In this document: positions 38,711-51,475 of the stretch, piece after piece
How the letters are laid out: every line of letters starts with the position of its first letter
Numbering within the stretch: position 1 is the stretch's first letter
Assembly (NCBI RefSeq): GCF_032854445.1
Contig: NC_088295.1
Coordinates: forward strand, 85,726,644-85,790,643
Length of the DNA: 64,000 bases
Origin: Liolophura sinensis
Taxonomy: Eukaryota > Mollusca > Polyplacophora > Chitonida > Chitonidae
Direction of reading: 5' to 3'
The notes under the pieces: model-generated
Told to the model about the DNA's origin: nothing
The model's input: the letters and a program-made list of their open reading frames with translations, nothing else
The model's database searches: none
Program-made: the position numbers and the translations under genes

Positions 38711-39784
38711 TAATTAATTAATAAATCAATAAATAAAAAAAATAAACGTCATGATACATTTAGTTCACTATTGGTATACCACTGCCTATTTCCATGCCTT
38801 GATTCAGCAGTAAAATAGTTCACTGTACTTCAAGACGATAAAATACTATAATCAAATTTATATATCTGAATATATTATTAAATATGCCACAGTGCATTCT
38901 AATAACCTCTTCGATTTTTTTTTATACTTCCAGACAATCTTTCGTTGTGCATAACATAATGGAACTATTAAAAGCTGAGAAACCTGTCATTAAATTTCCA
39001 GGTAAGAAGTTAAAACATGAAGAAGATAAACGAAAATCTGTCTTTAAATGGTAACAAGTTCATATGCTCACCATTTCAGATTATGCGGCAATTCATCACT
39101 AAGTGCGTGGAGCAGAATAAATATCAATTCTCTCTTTGTCATGTTACCTTATGTAACATTTAAAAACCAAAAGCATTCTGATTCAGCGTTCACTATGGTA
39201 GACTAAGCATCAAGTGACAACCTATGAACGCGGCTTGTCGTCTTGGTGATATTTCTCACCACTGATCTCAATTCTTGTGTGACTGTGGCGGTCATCAGTA
39301 CGTCTGTATTACTATTCTTGAGCCTGACATAATATTAATTGATGCGTAGAATCCTTTTCGTGGCTGGTTGACCTTTATCACTCATCTCTTTTATACTTCA
39401 GTTTTCAGAACTTCCAAACTTTCTGAAATTTTCTGACATTTGTCTGTATTTATTTTCGTTTTATAAGCAAATTCTTTGGGCGAAATCCCTTTTTTTGTTT
39501 TTGAGACCAATCTGAAAGTAAAACATACTTTTTTATCATTGGTGTAGACGAAATTAGTATAACGTGTGAAAGTCTCCACAATAACTTTTTGCTGTTCATC
39601 AGAAATTTACCTGATGATCATTCACAGATAAACTGATCAAACTAGTGATTATTGATTTTTTTTTCTCAAATTAAATTAATAACGAAACAGAAAATGAACA
39701 ACGAAAAAGAAAGGTTTAGGTGATGATGGTAGGCATTCTGTTACATCAATAACACAGCGTAAACTTTGCCATCTTCACTTTCAG

Positions 39785-40760
39785 ATGGCTGAACATCAGC
39801 GAGATTTGAATGATAGTGACCATCAACTCGGGGCAAAGCCAGGAACCATCAAACCAGGCACAACACGGTCAATAGTCATACTACAAACAACACACACTGA
39901 CAAGTCAACGAAAATAGGGATTTCCACGGCTTCACAAGCTACCGTCTTTAAAGCCTCAAGTACTGAACCACGATTAACATCACAAAAGACAAGTTTGACA
40001 GTGTGAACTACAGGCGCTGAACTACAAACACGAACCACAAAAGCTCCGATTACGCCTATAATATCTTAAGCAGCAAACTCTGAATACACAATTTACAACG
40101 TCGCGGGCATCAACAACTGAAACCCCAATTTCCCCGTCAACGTCTCACATAGCAAGCACTCAGTTGTCTCGACGTCTCACATAGCAAGCACTCAGTTGTC
40201 TCACATACCAGCCAATGAAACCACAATTACACAAAGCCCAACTAGCCCAGGATCTTCTCAAAGAGTTATTCCAGGATATTCTCAGATAGCTACCCCAGGA
40301 TCATCTCAGGCAGGTACTCCAGGATTATATCAGACAGTTACTCTAGGATCATCTCAATCAGTTACGCCAGAATCATCTCAGAAGCTACCCAGGATTACCT
40401 CACACAACTACTCCAGGGTCATGTCAGACAACTACTCCAGGATCATCTCAAACAACTGTCCCAGGATCATCTCAGACATTGACTCCAGGATCATCTCAAA
40501 CAACTACTTCAGGATCGTCTCAAAGGGCTACTCCAGGATCTTCTCAGATAGGTACTCGGGGATTGTCTCGGGCAGTACTCCAGGATTATCTCTGAGTGTT
40601 ACTCAAGGATCTTCTCAGACAGTTACTCCACGATCCTCTCAGGCAGTTACTCCAGGGTCATCTCAACCAGTTACTCCAGGATTAGCTCCGTGCAATGACC
40701 TTATCACCTACATCGACCACGGATTCTACGACATCTTCAACTGGAGCCCCTGTAATGGAT
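39785..40760 (+). pseudogene. Relic of a mucin-type exon (decayed relative of the 53-62 kb gene)
   Basis: An acceptor (cttcactttcag) opens a Thr/Ser-rich frame that is broken by a TGA at 40004 and a TAA at about 40067, while Thr-rich coding continues beyond each. From about 40196 a 24-bp unit encodes GSSQTVTP-type repeats. Three single-base losses between about 40380 and 40585 shift the frame and then restore it. Another shift near 40695 separates the C-terminal Thr/Ser stretch (TLSPTSTTDSTTSSTG). A 32-bp duplication lies at about 40138-40200. It is best read as a non-functional mucin stalk exon, though expression is not excluded. Confidence 0.5.
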
Positions 40761-41277
40761 AAATTGCAATAAGACAGTGCAGTGCGAAAATGAGTGTAGA
40801 CCAAAATGCGTGATGGATCACAGTGTGACTGTGTACCGTGAGCACGGATTTAGACAAGAATCAAAGGTTAATTACCAGTCCTGCTGTGTACCTTTAATAC
40901 ATTTGTCATGAGAAAAATCTTGACGGATCGAGATGTGACAATGTACTATGGTCATTTATCTAGGCCAGTATAAAGGGATAGCTAACAGTTTCACAGTGCA
41001 CCTTCAACACATGTCAAGAAAAATCCTGCGAATATATTATTAAAAGGTAAATACAGCACTGATACAAATGTCAACCAAATCTTGGAGATAGATCACAATA
41101 CGAAAAGGCATCATTAATGCAAATGTCCACCAGTTTTTGGAGATAAATAACAGCACGACTGCATATACTAGTATGTACTATAAATGCGACATGTCAAACA
41201 AAAGATGGCACGACAGGACATCATTGAAACGAAGGTATAAATAACCCAGGTAGCTTTATATCATCACCAATATAATT

Positions 41278-41410
41278 TATTTATTTATTTATTTGATTGG
41301 TGTTTTACGCCGTACTCAAGAATATTTCACTTATACGACGGCGGCCAGCATTATGGTGGGAGGAAACCGGCCAGAACCCGGGGGAAACCCACGACCATCC
41401 GCAGGTTGCT
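41278..41410 (-). mobile_element. SINE family A 3' part
   Basis: Well-preserved (TTTA)n, gattggtgttttacgccgta, cggcggccagcattatggtg and cacgaccatccgcaggttgc in minus orientation. It lies 40 bp upstream of a CUB-domain fragment. Confidence 0.9.
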
Positions 41411-41449
41411 ACCAATAAAATTAAACAAATTCTGTTTCATTACCTGGGT

Positions 41450-41551
41450 GAATCTGATCGAGTTGTCCATGTCTGTGGAACACAGCTACCCAAACCTATT
41501 TCGTCCACAACCAACAGAGTTCATTTCATCTTCACAACCTTCAGCACTTGA
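41450..41551 (+). pseudogene. CUB-domain fragment (C-terminal half)
   Basis: The frame reads HVCGTQLPKPISSTTNRVHF and then stops at 41549. This matches the second half of the CUB domains in the 53-62 kb gene (VCGTQLPEPFLSTT), including the fourth CUB cysteine. The domain is cut short before the final strands, and no clear acceptor precedes it. Confidence 0.6.
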
Positions 41552-42823
41552 GACTAAAAAGAATTTCGACTGACTTTCGTTGCCTCAGGTGAATTTGTTT
41601 AATGCAAGGGCACAGTTTAGTATGACTGATTGACGTTGTTATGAAGATGTTTCAGTAAGACTGAATTTTGAACTTCGAACCAGCCGTCTCAGGTACTTAG
41701 TCAAGAGTTGCTGTGCGTGTGTAGTCAATTCGGGCAAGGGACTTTCCACAAACTACGGCCATATTTAGTGTGTGCCAGTTAAATAATTTCCTTGGGGACT
41801 AGAATGACTGCCCCGTGATGCCACATTTTACAGTTTAGGCCCACCTTCTAAATATCACAAACGTCATTTACGAATGATGATTATTTGCCCTGATCCGTTA
41901 GTATTCCGAGAATGCTGAAGCAGAAAGAAGTCGTCACGCAATTCATTGAAAATCTACTCTTACTGTTTGCTTCAATATATTACTTGCGGAGAAGAGATCA
42001 ATCAGAGCAAAATTACCATGCCAAAATTAGCAATTGTGAAGATGAAGATACTTAAATAAGATAGCTGGCGGCTCTATGAAATCATCTTCGACCTCTGCAA
42101 GGACACTGGCTAATCTCTCATAAGGTACAAACTAGCAAATATTTTAACAGATCGGATTTTATTGCGACTTTTAATCGCTACGTGAGTCAGGCCATCCAAT
42201 GTATAGGGCATATACTTACATTATTTGACTACAAAACTTGCTTTGTGAGCAGTACAACCGTGCCTTACATTTTTGACAGACCAAAGAAAAAAAATAGTTA
42301 TGTCGCTGTGATAATGTTTGTTGAGGAGTGAGTGGCGTAAACTTCAGGCTGTTTTTTTTTTTTTTTTGTCGACCATACTTTACAGGTATTTGTCGTGGAA
42401 AACGACATGCCTTCTCGACACCAACAAATATTACATCGCCTAATAACCTAGGTTCCGACAACAACAAAGAAGACTGTATGTGAACGATAGACGCCCTGTC
42501 CGACAAAAGGTTACAGTCGACCATCAACTACATGGACATAGACGTTGAGCCAAACAGCGTCCACCATTACTTCGAATTGAAAGAAATTGTCTTAGTAAAT
42601 GTTACATCTGTAATATATTATCCAATGAAACCAAGTACATATGTCCACAAACGTCCTCACAACATGCCACAATGTTGGACTTCAATATTGTAAAGCATTA
42701 GGCCTTTTATCTTTTGTTCACTTTTGTAATCTATGCAATGTTCAAAACGAATAATTCAGTAGATATAACATATTACAATGTATAGGTGTTTCATTCATGT
42801 TTTTCAAGAATGATTTTAACATA

Positions 42824-43013
42824 TATGTTTCCAGTGTCGATCATCTTGTTCAGTGTGCTTGCTCCAGTGTGTTTTGCTTAGCATGGAGACGCCGACAGGG
42901 TTTCACACAGCTTCCTCCACAATTCCTGTCCACAACCATTGCAGTCCATCTGAAGTTTTCAGCCGATGGAGGCGCAGCCGGCACACGGTTTCAGCTTACG
43001 TTCATGACCACAG
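42824..43013 (+). pseudogene. CUB-domain fragment (C-terminal half), Cys lost
   Basis: Acceptor-like tatatgtttccag at 42823, then a frame ending FTQLPPQFLSTTIAVHLKFS and a full CUB terminus (FQLTFMTTG) before a donor ACAG|GTAAAA at 43013. The TQLP-x-x-F-LSTT core equals that of the CUB exons at 58.3 and 61.1 kb, but the expected VCGTQLP is replaced by RQGFTQLP, so the fourth cysteine is gone. The donor phase (1) is conserved. Probably a decayed paralogous exon. Confidence 0.55.
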
Positions 43014-43297
43014 GTAAAATTTTATTTGTGAATATCCAAAAGAATGCATTTACTGTCCCGCCGTAAGTGGAAGCGGGTTGGGCGTGGGGTGGTGGGTGGG
43101 GGTGGTTGTCTTCGTCCCTTATTTACATGAAAGGATTACACATGTGCTATTCATTTGCCATCAATGGCTGATCTCCTGATTGCATGAAAGTCTACAATAT
43201 AGTAATGAGGCATATCTATGAAATAATGGAACAATATCTTAAATGTCTAAATTGTCTCTCGGCCAATCGGTCATTTTCCAATTTTGTCTATTTACAG

Positions 43298-43384
43298 ATT
43301 CGGACATTCACCGAAGTGTGGAGTTCGTCAGAACTGACCAATCAGCTTCCGAGCTGTTCTTGAGGGGACGTATGGCAATTAATG
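43298..43384 (+). CDS. Possible exon following the CUB relic
   Basis: Acceptor tgtctatttacag, 87 nt open in the frame that continues from the 43013 donor, and donor ATTAATG|GTAAAC, phase 1 in and out. It encodes about 29 residues (starting DSDIHRSVEFVRTDQ) with no recognised motif. Splice signals and phase fit, but coding status is uncertain because the upstream exons are damaged. Confidence 0.3.
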
Positions 43385-44620
43385 GTAAACTGATGTCTCA
43401 AACTAGCATTCCATTTTCGTGTAGGCCATTATTACAAATCCTACTATGCCAAAATGAAACAATGGCAAGGAGAGTTAACCATTATGGACAGTAATGTGAC
43501 GTCACCTTCACTCTAATGTCAAAGGTATTTAACGTATAATAGTCTAAGCAGTAGCCTATGGCAGATAAAAGCTGTGGGCTTCGGCGATCAAGGTCCAAGA
43601 GATAGATAGCTTTCTGGGAAACTGGACATACTGAAAGAATATTTCTTCCACTACTTGAACTGTTGATACAGTAGGCCTACTATATCATTTACAAGGAACT
43701 CCAGCGAGTCTGTTTAAATAGCCTGCAGATGCACGGCCGGGATATTCCTGGTTCAGGTCATAGCGGCTGGAGAGGTTGCGCTTGTGAATTTGGCCTTTAT
43801 TAAATGTTTACAAAATTACCATATGATTGTTGTACAACTAGACTCATGATCAATTCTAAAACAAATCTAAGCACTACTGAGGCTGAATTGGGCATCGACT
43901 CTCGCTGGATTTTATGCTTCAGGTTTGTAGTGGTGGATTCTAAGATGAGAGCAGACCTAGTTATGGCGGACCTAGTAATGGCGGACATCAGACAAAGCAT
44001 CTCGGATTGGACACATCGTTTTAATAATTTTACTGTATTTTATAAAAGGAAACAGAAATAAAACATCCCTTGTATGCGAGAAAGACGAAGAAGCAAAATT
44101 TAAATTGTTCAGTGGTAATAAATTTAGTCCAAAAAATTATATCGTTACGATTTAATTTATTTTATCGTAAGATTTACTTAATTTTAAGGGTTGTCAAGTG
44201 AGTTGCCGTCTTCTCATTCCCATAAACCTTCGGCGTCCCCAATGAATTTTGTTATTTAGAAACTGCTGACTAAACGCTAAAATTAACGACAAAAATATAT
44301 TTGCGTAATATTTGTATAATTTGAACAGAGCGACTAATTAGGCCTATAGATCCTATTTAGGGAGATGAATGCGGTTTGGGCCGAGACGGTATGCTATTAT
44401 CTGACATAATTTGGCGTCGTTGAATATTGCACGGCTTGTAAATCAACTTCCTTTACGTCCACTGTGGTGGTCCAAGAACGATACAGACAACACTGCGTGA
44501 AATGGCCTTTCGGCTACACGTAACTAAATCGTTGTAAACGATGTCAAATGCAAATGTTTATTTGTGGTTGCGTTGTTTCATTTAAACTACATGTTTATAA
44601 GTTATTCTAATAATTCACAT
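43385..44620. other. Intergenic, no gene recognised
   Basis: AT-rich. A duplicated 12-bp segment (ttatggcggacc) occurs near 43960-43985. No supported gene. Confidence 0.45.
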
Positions 44621-44622
44621 CC

Positions 44623-45045
44623 AACTTGTCACGTCATGCACTAGTAAAGGCTACCATCACTTGTCACGTCATGTACTAGTAAAGGCTCCCATCACTTGTC
44701 ACGTAATGCATTGCTAAAGGATATCACCACTTGTCACGTCATGCACTGGTAAAGGGCACCATCACTTGTAATGTCATGCACTGGTAAAGGGCACCATCAC
44801 TTGTCACGTCATGCACTGGTAAAGGGCACCATCACTTGTCACGTTATGCAGTGGTAAAGGCTACTATTAGTTGCCACGTAATGCACTGGTAAAGGCTGCC
44901 GTCACTTGTCAAGTCATGCACTGGTGAAGGCTACCATTAGTTGCCACGTCATGCACTGGTAAAGGCTACCATCACTTGTCACGTCTTGCACTGGTAAAGG
45001 CTACCATCACTTGTCACGTCATGCACTGGTAAAGGTTACCATCAC
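44623..45045. repeat. 35-bp minisatellite, about 12 copies
   Basis: Unit cacttgtcacgtcatgcact followed by ggtaaaggctaccat, 35 bp, with a few substitutions per copy. Confidence 0.95.
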
Positions 45046-47465
45046 TTATAGGTGAAACCAATATATCATATATGTGGATATAAAGGGGTGGGCTCGAACG
45101 GTGCGTTAAAAGCAGTAGGCCTACATACCTGCATGTGACGTCATCGTCGCTTAATTAGCATACGAAGAATATAACTCTTCGAATTTCGACACTGAACTTC
45201 CTGGAGTCCTCAGCTATAACACAGCAAGTGTGAAGACAATCGGATGAATGGCTGTGGAGAAAATCGAAGGACAGATTCAGATCTTTAGAGGTCATTCTCA
45301 AACGTTACCGTATTTCTTCTAGAATTTCGGACACTCTAGAATTTTGGACACTCAAATATCCCCACCCAAAACGCCCAGGTATTTAAACTTCTGAGAACGC
45401 CGCCGAAGGGGGTTGCAGATGGGTGTTTACACAAACTAAGCGGAGTATAGCTCCCTTACTCAACCTATCACCTGTATAACTGTGCCTGCTACCCGTCACG
45501 CACGATTGCCCACTGGGCTAGCTTATTCCCCTCTAATATCAATCACTGATCAATGTCTGCTGAAGTACCATTGCGACAAAAAACAATTCATGAAATAACA
45601 ACAACTGGACGAAAGAGCTGACTTTCAGGAGATCAAAGATGTTCATTGAGTATAGCCGAGTATAGCTGCCGCTTTAACTCTACTAAAACGTTTTCACAAA
45701 GAACTTTATTCCATAGCGGTGCGGACCTTTTCGTTCAGTCTTTATCACAAATACTTACTGTACCTGAACAGCCTCAGGAAAGGAGTCTGGCCAATTTCAT
45801 CAAAATCCATAGCGAGTATAATCCTGGCAAGTTCTCTGTAATACTTTATACATAACTACCGATCTAGTACTGGAATTGTAAACAAAGTGCCCAGCCCCGC
45901 AGGTATCCTGATGGGAAAGTTCAATGAATCAAAATGTATTCCATAAAATCGTACGCTAGTACCGATACCCACTCATCGAGTGTGACAAGCTGTAATCCCA
46001 ACATAATGAACTCAAACGTGTGGATTATCGGGACTCAGGTGCCTAATATATCTTGTCGACTTTGGCTTATTTGATGCTCGATTTCCTCTCCCCCAGCAAC
46101 ACATCATCCTTGTCAAACCACCATGTGATCTGAACACCCACGTGGTGTGACTGTGGTTGATCAAAGAAAACTCCGCCCCTTAATCCAGCTGGGATGAAGC
46201 GGGTACCAATGGATTAAACAATGTACCACCTTCAACAACCAGTCCTGTCTAAATATCCACAATATTGTTATTAAAATCGTCTCAATTCCTGTTAATCCGC
46301 TGCTGTGTTTTCCATTTGCATTACTTATGTACCGTGTCCAAAGAAAATTTAAGTGTGAAATGATTTTTTTTAAGGTACAATTTTTATTGCGGGTAAGCAT
46401 GCAGAACCCCAGTGTTTTGGTAGCAGTCAAAAACGGTGGGAAATAAGAAGGCTTCAAGCCTGTGTGTGATGTTACCTTACACGGAAACTAAAATCGGTTT
46501 GTCAGAAACAATCAACGTTTTATAAAGACATTTACCTACATGTACCTACACAACAGTGTGAGGCGTGTGATTATACTGAAACAATGTTGAATATGATTGT
46601 AAATTGCATTTCAAGTCAACTTTACAATCCTGCCATGTTTACCAAGTTCCCAAGACATGTGGAATGCTGAATGGCTCCAAGTGACCCTATAGGGGATATG
46701 TAATTTCCGTCATCATGTAAGAGTGCTCCGACGGATGTCAGTACACGGATTATACCTAGCATGTCCTTTCACACACAGTCCTGAGCTGGTGATTGGTGTC
46801 GCTTGATTAGTGGCCCATCTCCGCCGAAACACAAAACGAGCCCCTTAGCTATATTAGACTTCATGTAGGCTTACGGTTGGGATGTTAATCTGCATCACGT
46901 GGCGAGTGTGAGGTTTGAAGATTCCCGACCAGTCACACCTTTATTTTATTGATGAATTAGAATGAAGAAAGTATCGAGCGACAGTTGTAACAAACCTGTA
47001 AATTCCAAACTGTCTCAAATCATTGATCCTGTTCAAACAGGCAAGCTAATGAGAGCTTCACTGATTGTCTAAATTTATTAGCCACACTGCATCGGCGAAT
47101 GCGTTATAGGGAAAACAGTGTTGTCCGTTTTACAGACCCGGAAATAGATTAAATACCCGGAAACAATCAAATCATTAAATGCTCTTCAGTGATAAAGATC
47201 TGATTGACAAGAATCTGTCAAGTTCCCTTAAAATGCAGTGAACTGTTTTGCAAGCCTCACGCACGTGTTGTTTCGTAACAAGATAGTCCAGACCGTTTCA
47301 GTTTTCGTTTCCATAAAATGACTAAATGACTAGAGACTAAATGTGTAAGGTGTGAACATATATGTATGTTCTGATGCAAACAGAGTGAAAATGGGTTTTC
47401 TTATGACAGCAAAACTTAATTTCGATAAGTCACATCAGTTCAGTCTTCATATTATGTAGGCCTAT
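45046..47465. other. Intergenic, no gene recognised
   Basis: No reading frame above about 98 codons and no domain. Sequence is unique-looking with no obvious repeat. Confidence 0.45.
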
Positions 47466-47467
47466 TT

Positions 47468-47728
47468 GATTTTCTTTTCTGATTGGTGTTTTACGCCGTA
47501 CTCAAGAATATTTCACTTATACGACGGCGGCCAGCATGATGGTGGGAGGAAACCGCGCAGAACTCGGGGTAAACCCACGACCATCCGCAGGTTGCTGGAG
47601 ACCTTCCCACGTACGGCCGGAGAGGAAACCCGCATGAGCTGGACTTGAACTCACAGCGACCGCATTAGTGAAAGACTCCTGGCTCATGACGTTGCGCTAG
47701 CGCGCTAACCGACTGTGCCACGGAGGCC
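47468..47728 (-). mobile_element. SINE family A, complete reference copy
   Basis: Full-length, about 260 bp, minus strand. The tRNA-like head is cctccgtggcacagtcggtt: the A-box tggcacagtcgg fits TRGYNNARNNGG. The B-box is gagttcaagtcc. A body follows (cgtgggtttaccccgagttc, gcggtttcctcccaccatca), then the tail gtataagtgaaatattcttg and gagtacggcgtaaaacacca. Being tRNA-derived, it would be transcribed by RNA polymerase III and mobilised by a LINE. Confidence 0.92.
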
Positions 47729-47999
47729 CGTGTTCATATTAGACAATGTCATGTACAACCTACTGAAATGTAAAAACCAACTTTTTCATGATCCCACCTA
47801 AAGACGCCCCCTCCCGTCTCCCTTCCTGGTCACCCTCTTACAAAACTCTGCCCAGGCGTACCCAGCTGTGTTTTAGGCGACACGTTAAAATCGTTAGTAA
47901 AGACCAAATAGGTATCTTTCAAATTATGATCTTTTGTTTCTCTTTTTGTGAGCCAGAACAAATGAGATCTATACAGGGGCCTCAGCGGTCTGTTGAAAA

Positions 48000-50185
48000 T
48001 TGCTTTAGATTGACTTTTTATTAGTGTTTCTACTGTAAAGGGCTGTAAGTTATCTGATGTGTTAAGACTACGGGTATTTGATTTGTTACTAAAGCCCTGG
48101 CGCCCCCAGCTGCGCATAGCTCTGCCCTAGTCGAGTGTCATGTTCCTACATGTGGAGGCGAGGCTTCGATGTTGAGTTAGCCCTGAAAACGATTACCCGT
48201 TCCCCAATTTCACACCCCCAACGCTCATGGGACCCTCTAACCGTGCGGTCATTCTGATACTTGGACTCGTACGTTGTAAATAAACTGGACTTTTCACGTG
48301 TAACATCAACGTCTGGTGTTCGTTTGGAAAATGTAGATGTTGTCGATACGACATGGGCATAGACAAGAAAACAGTATGGGCCATCTTATCCCATCGGTTG
48401 GCAACATTCCTAGCCCTTCTTCCACAATAACCACTCAGAATGGTTAAATTCACTTACCTGGAACTCGATCCTGCCGCCAGTGATATCCTCAAAGTTGTAC
48501 GCGATGAAGACAGGGTTTTAGTGTTCTTAAAGTCATTTGAAATTCATATCACCTTATTAGGCAAGAAAAAACAGTATCATAGCGTCGCAACTGACACAGA
48601 TGTACATGAGAGTTCAAATATACATCTCTGATAGAAGCTAGTACGAGCGTCCTTATTACATGGGTTTGGCGTGTTATTCTGACTGCTTCATTGTCTATAA
48701 GAACAGCGTGAGAATTGGAGGTGCACCATACTAGAATCATGGTACCATGGCACATCTGGACCTTTTACACGATGGTAAACAATATACAAATGTTTACCCG
48801 ATAAAACCGGATGTTCACCGAATATTTATTACTAACGCTAACTACGTAAATCAATAAACCAGACAAAATTGGCATTACCGTGTTGTTAAAAGTGCCTGGA
48901 ATCAAATTTAATCTATAAAATTTATAAATTCTGGAGACAATGGATAACTACTAATTACTACTGCTAACAATCGATAAAAGTAATTCAAAAAAAACTTCGC
49001 TCAAATCTTTCTGCATGAAATGATGGTAAAATGAGTTTACATATATATTTATATATATCACGCGATATGCTGTACCCAATGAAACCCTTCAAGTCTGTTC
49101 GCGGTGTAATAAAGATTTCTCTCTATTTATCTTACACCATAGTTTGTAAATGTTTAACTTATTTATGACATTGACTATGCTTACACGTATACAGGAAAAC
49201 AGAGAAGAGAGCGGGCAAAATTCGCTCATTTTTGACGTGTCAGCGGGAGACGGATTCTAAACGGTGACTTCAGGCGTCAAAAGCTTGTGGTCTGAATTGA
49301 GACAGCCTTGTCCGGTGTAAATAGGAGGCGGTTAAAGTCAAAAGAAAGTATAGAAAGGCCACTAAGCCCTTTACACAGTTAACGAATATCACACGATATG
49401 TGCGACCAGCCCACGTGAAAGGGTAGCCCTGGTCAAAGGTGGAAATCTGTTTATATATCATACGTGTAGTGCAATATGTAAATGACAAAGATACACCTCT
49501 GAATCTGGCTACATCTTAAAAACATGAAGCAAGTAAAATGAACTCGCCCAAAATACTCACGTGAATTTTCGAGAACTACCTACAGATAAGGACGTGTAAC
49601 AAGCTCTTGGAAATCTCAACTATAACACAAAATGTACAAGTATGGTAAGTATTAGTATAATGTTTTTTCCACATTACACATTTAGGATGGAAATCTTTTC
49701 AAAGATTCACAGAAAAGGTAGTAAATGTGCCGTCCAATAAAATCAATTGAATTTCTAGTTTTCCCGCATGTGATAACCGTATTAAGTTCTCCATATCCCT
49801 CATGATAACTGCCGTAGTAGTCATGAGTCTCTGTTCTTGAAATAGAATAATAATATATACTTTACCTTTATCTAAGTTGTGAATTATACCGTTCCTCGTA
49901 TATATATATATACATACTTTCTTATCGTTTCCATTACAAATTGACAACGGGGAACGGTAAAATTCACAACTTGGTGAGGAGAATTTACATAGGAAAAAAA
50001 GGAAAATAGGAAGATGCCTATTATACATATATAAGATGACCAGCTTTTGCAGTACAATTAATTGTGCGTCAGAAAAAATTGCGGGAATATTTACTGCCAT
50101 TTATGAATCAGGTAATCACATATCCCACACTAAAATACTATAGCGCAGCGCGGTAATTCAGGCTGGCTTCCCCTCCCGTCATGGT
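48000..50185. other. Intergenic, one weak exon-like segment
   Basis: No supported gene. A minus-strand 60-nt open segment (48517-48458) ends in a consensus donor CAG|GTAAGT and is discussed as a finding. TA-rich runs lie near 49040-49060 and 49900-49915. Confidence 0.4.
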
Positions 50186-50189
50186 CTAT

Positions 50190-50310
50190 GATGGTGGGTT
50201 TCTTTCACACTTTGCCTGGTTTCCCTTTAACTATTATGGTTGGCCGCTGTCGTATAAGTCAAATATTGTTCAGTATGGCTTAAAACATTAAAATAGATAA
50301 ATGAATAAAT
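50190..50310 (+). mobile_element. SINE family A tail, diverged
   Basis: tggttggccgctgtcgtata, agtcaaatattgttcagtat and ggcttaaaacatt followed by an AAAT-rich end. Confidence 0.75.
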
Positions 50311-50779
50311 ATATAAAGAAAATAATTTCCTGTTCAGTGGATATTTGTTGCATAAAAATGACTTCGTACATACAAACTAATCTAACCCACCGCCACAGCA
50401 TCTTCAGTCATACCACCCCGCTCCCATTAGGTTACTCTAATTTGACATAGGTTGTTGTCGTGTCATCATCTTATAAGTGAAAAAAAATTAACCATAGTAG
50501 TAAATAAGTAATCAGGATCATTTTATCAGCATCATTTTCTTGCCACTTCCATCTAGACCATTTTCAGATCATTTTAGCTAAACCATCCCCCCCACACCAA
50601 ATTCATCTCACGACCTTCAGATCATGTTTGTCAGTACCCTCCCACCGCAATCAAGTTCATCTTTACCACTGTATCACCAGGTTTATCTGCACAACTATAC
50701 CACCTTCCGATTATGCTCGTCTATACCACCCAACCACTTGTCTTTTCACAAATATGGCGTTGATGTCGGTGCGTCACAC

Positions 50780-50860
50780 GTGGTAAAGATGGTCAGTAGC
50801 TCGCCAAAGACCGGTGGTTTACCCTGGATACTCCGGTTACTCACGCGGAGGAAAAATACA
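50780..50860 (+). mobile_element. SINE family C fragment
   Basis: Contains gccaaagaccggtggtttac and ctggatactccggttactca, matching the boxes of copies at 4.4 and 38.6 kb. The 3' end is missing. Confidence 0.45.
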
Positions 50861-51475
50861 CCTACTTGAAACAAAAATGACATCACCCCTCAATTTACCT
50901 GAGTTGATTGATGGTTCCTTTCATCTCCCCAATCTTTTCAAACAATGACCTTTCCAGTGCAACATTATCCATCACGATATGAACACATGTGATATGAAAT
51001 ATCACGAACACTTAGCATTCGCAAGAGCTTACATATGCATGTATGAGAGGCGTTGCAGGTGTTCTGTTCTACATCAGCCCTCACCTTTGAATCTGTGACC
51101 TTTGAACATCCATCTAGCTCGCGGCTAACTGTCTCCTCTCCAGGAGTACTCTATAGAAACGACTGTGTACAAATTTGCGCATCCACAATGATGTATCAGT
51201 GGTACATAATTTGTGTACTTTTAAAAATGAAATATAATTTGTTTCTTTTCAGTCATGTCTCTGTCAGAGGAATTGATTTTTTCATCTCACTGTCAAATTA
51301 ATTCAGTTTCATTCAGAGATGAACATTTAATTGGCAAAAAGTTTTTTGCATGTTTCTTCCACTAGTTAAACGCAGGGTGTATCTTTTGAAATTCCTATCT
51401 ACCACTTATATGGACTTATAACCACTTAAACAAAGACCTTCCCTTTATAACAGTAGCAGAAGCAATTTCTAAAAT

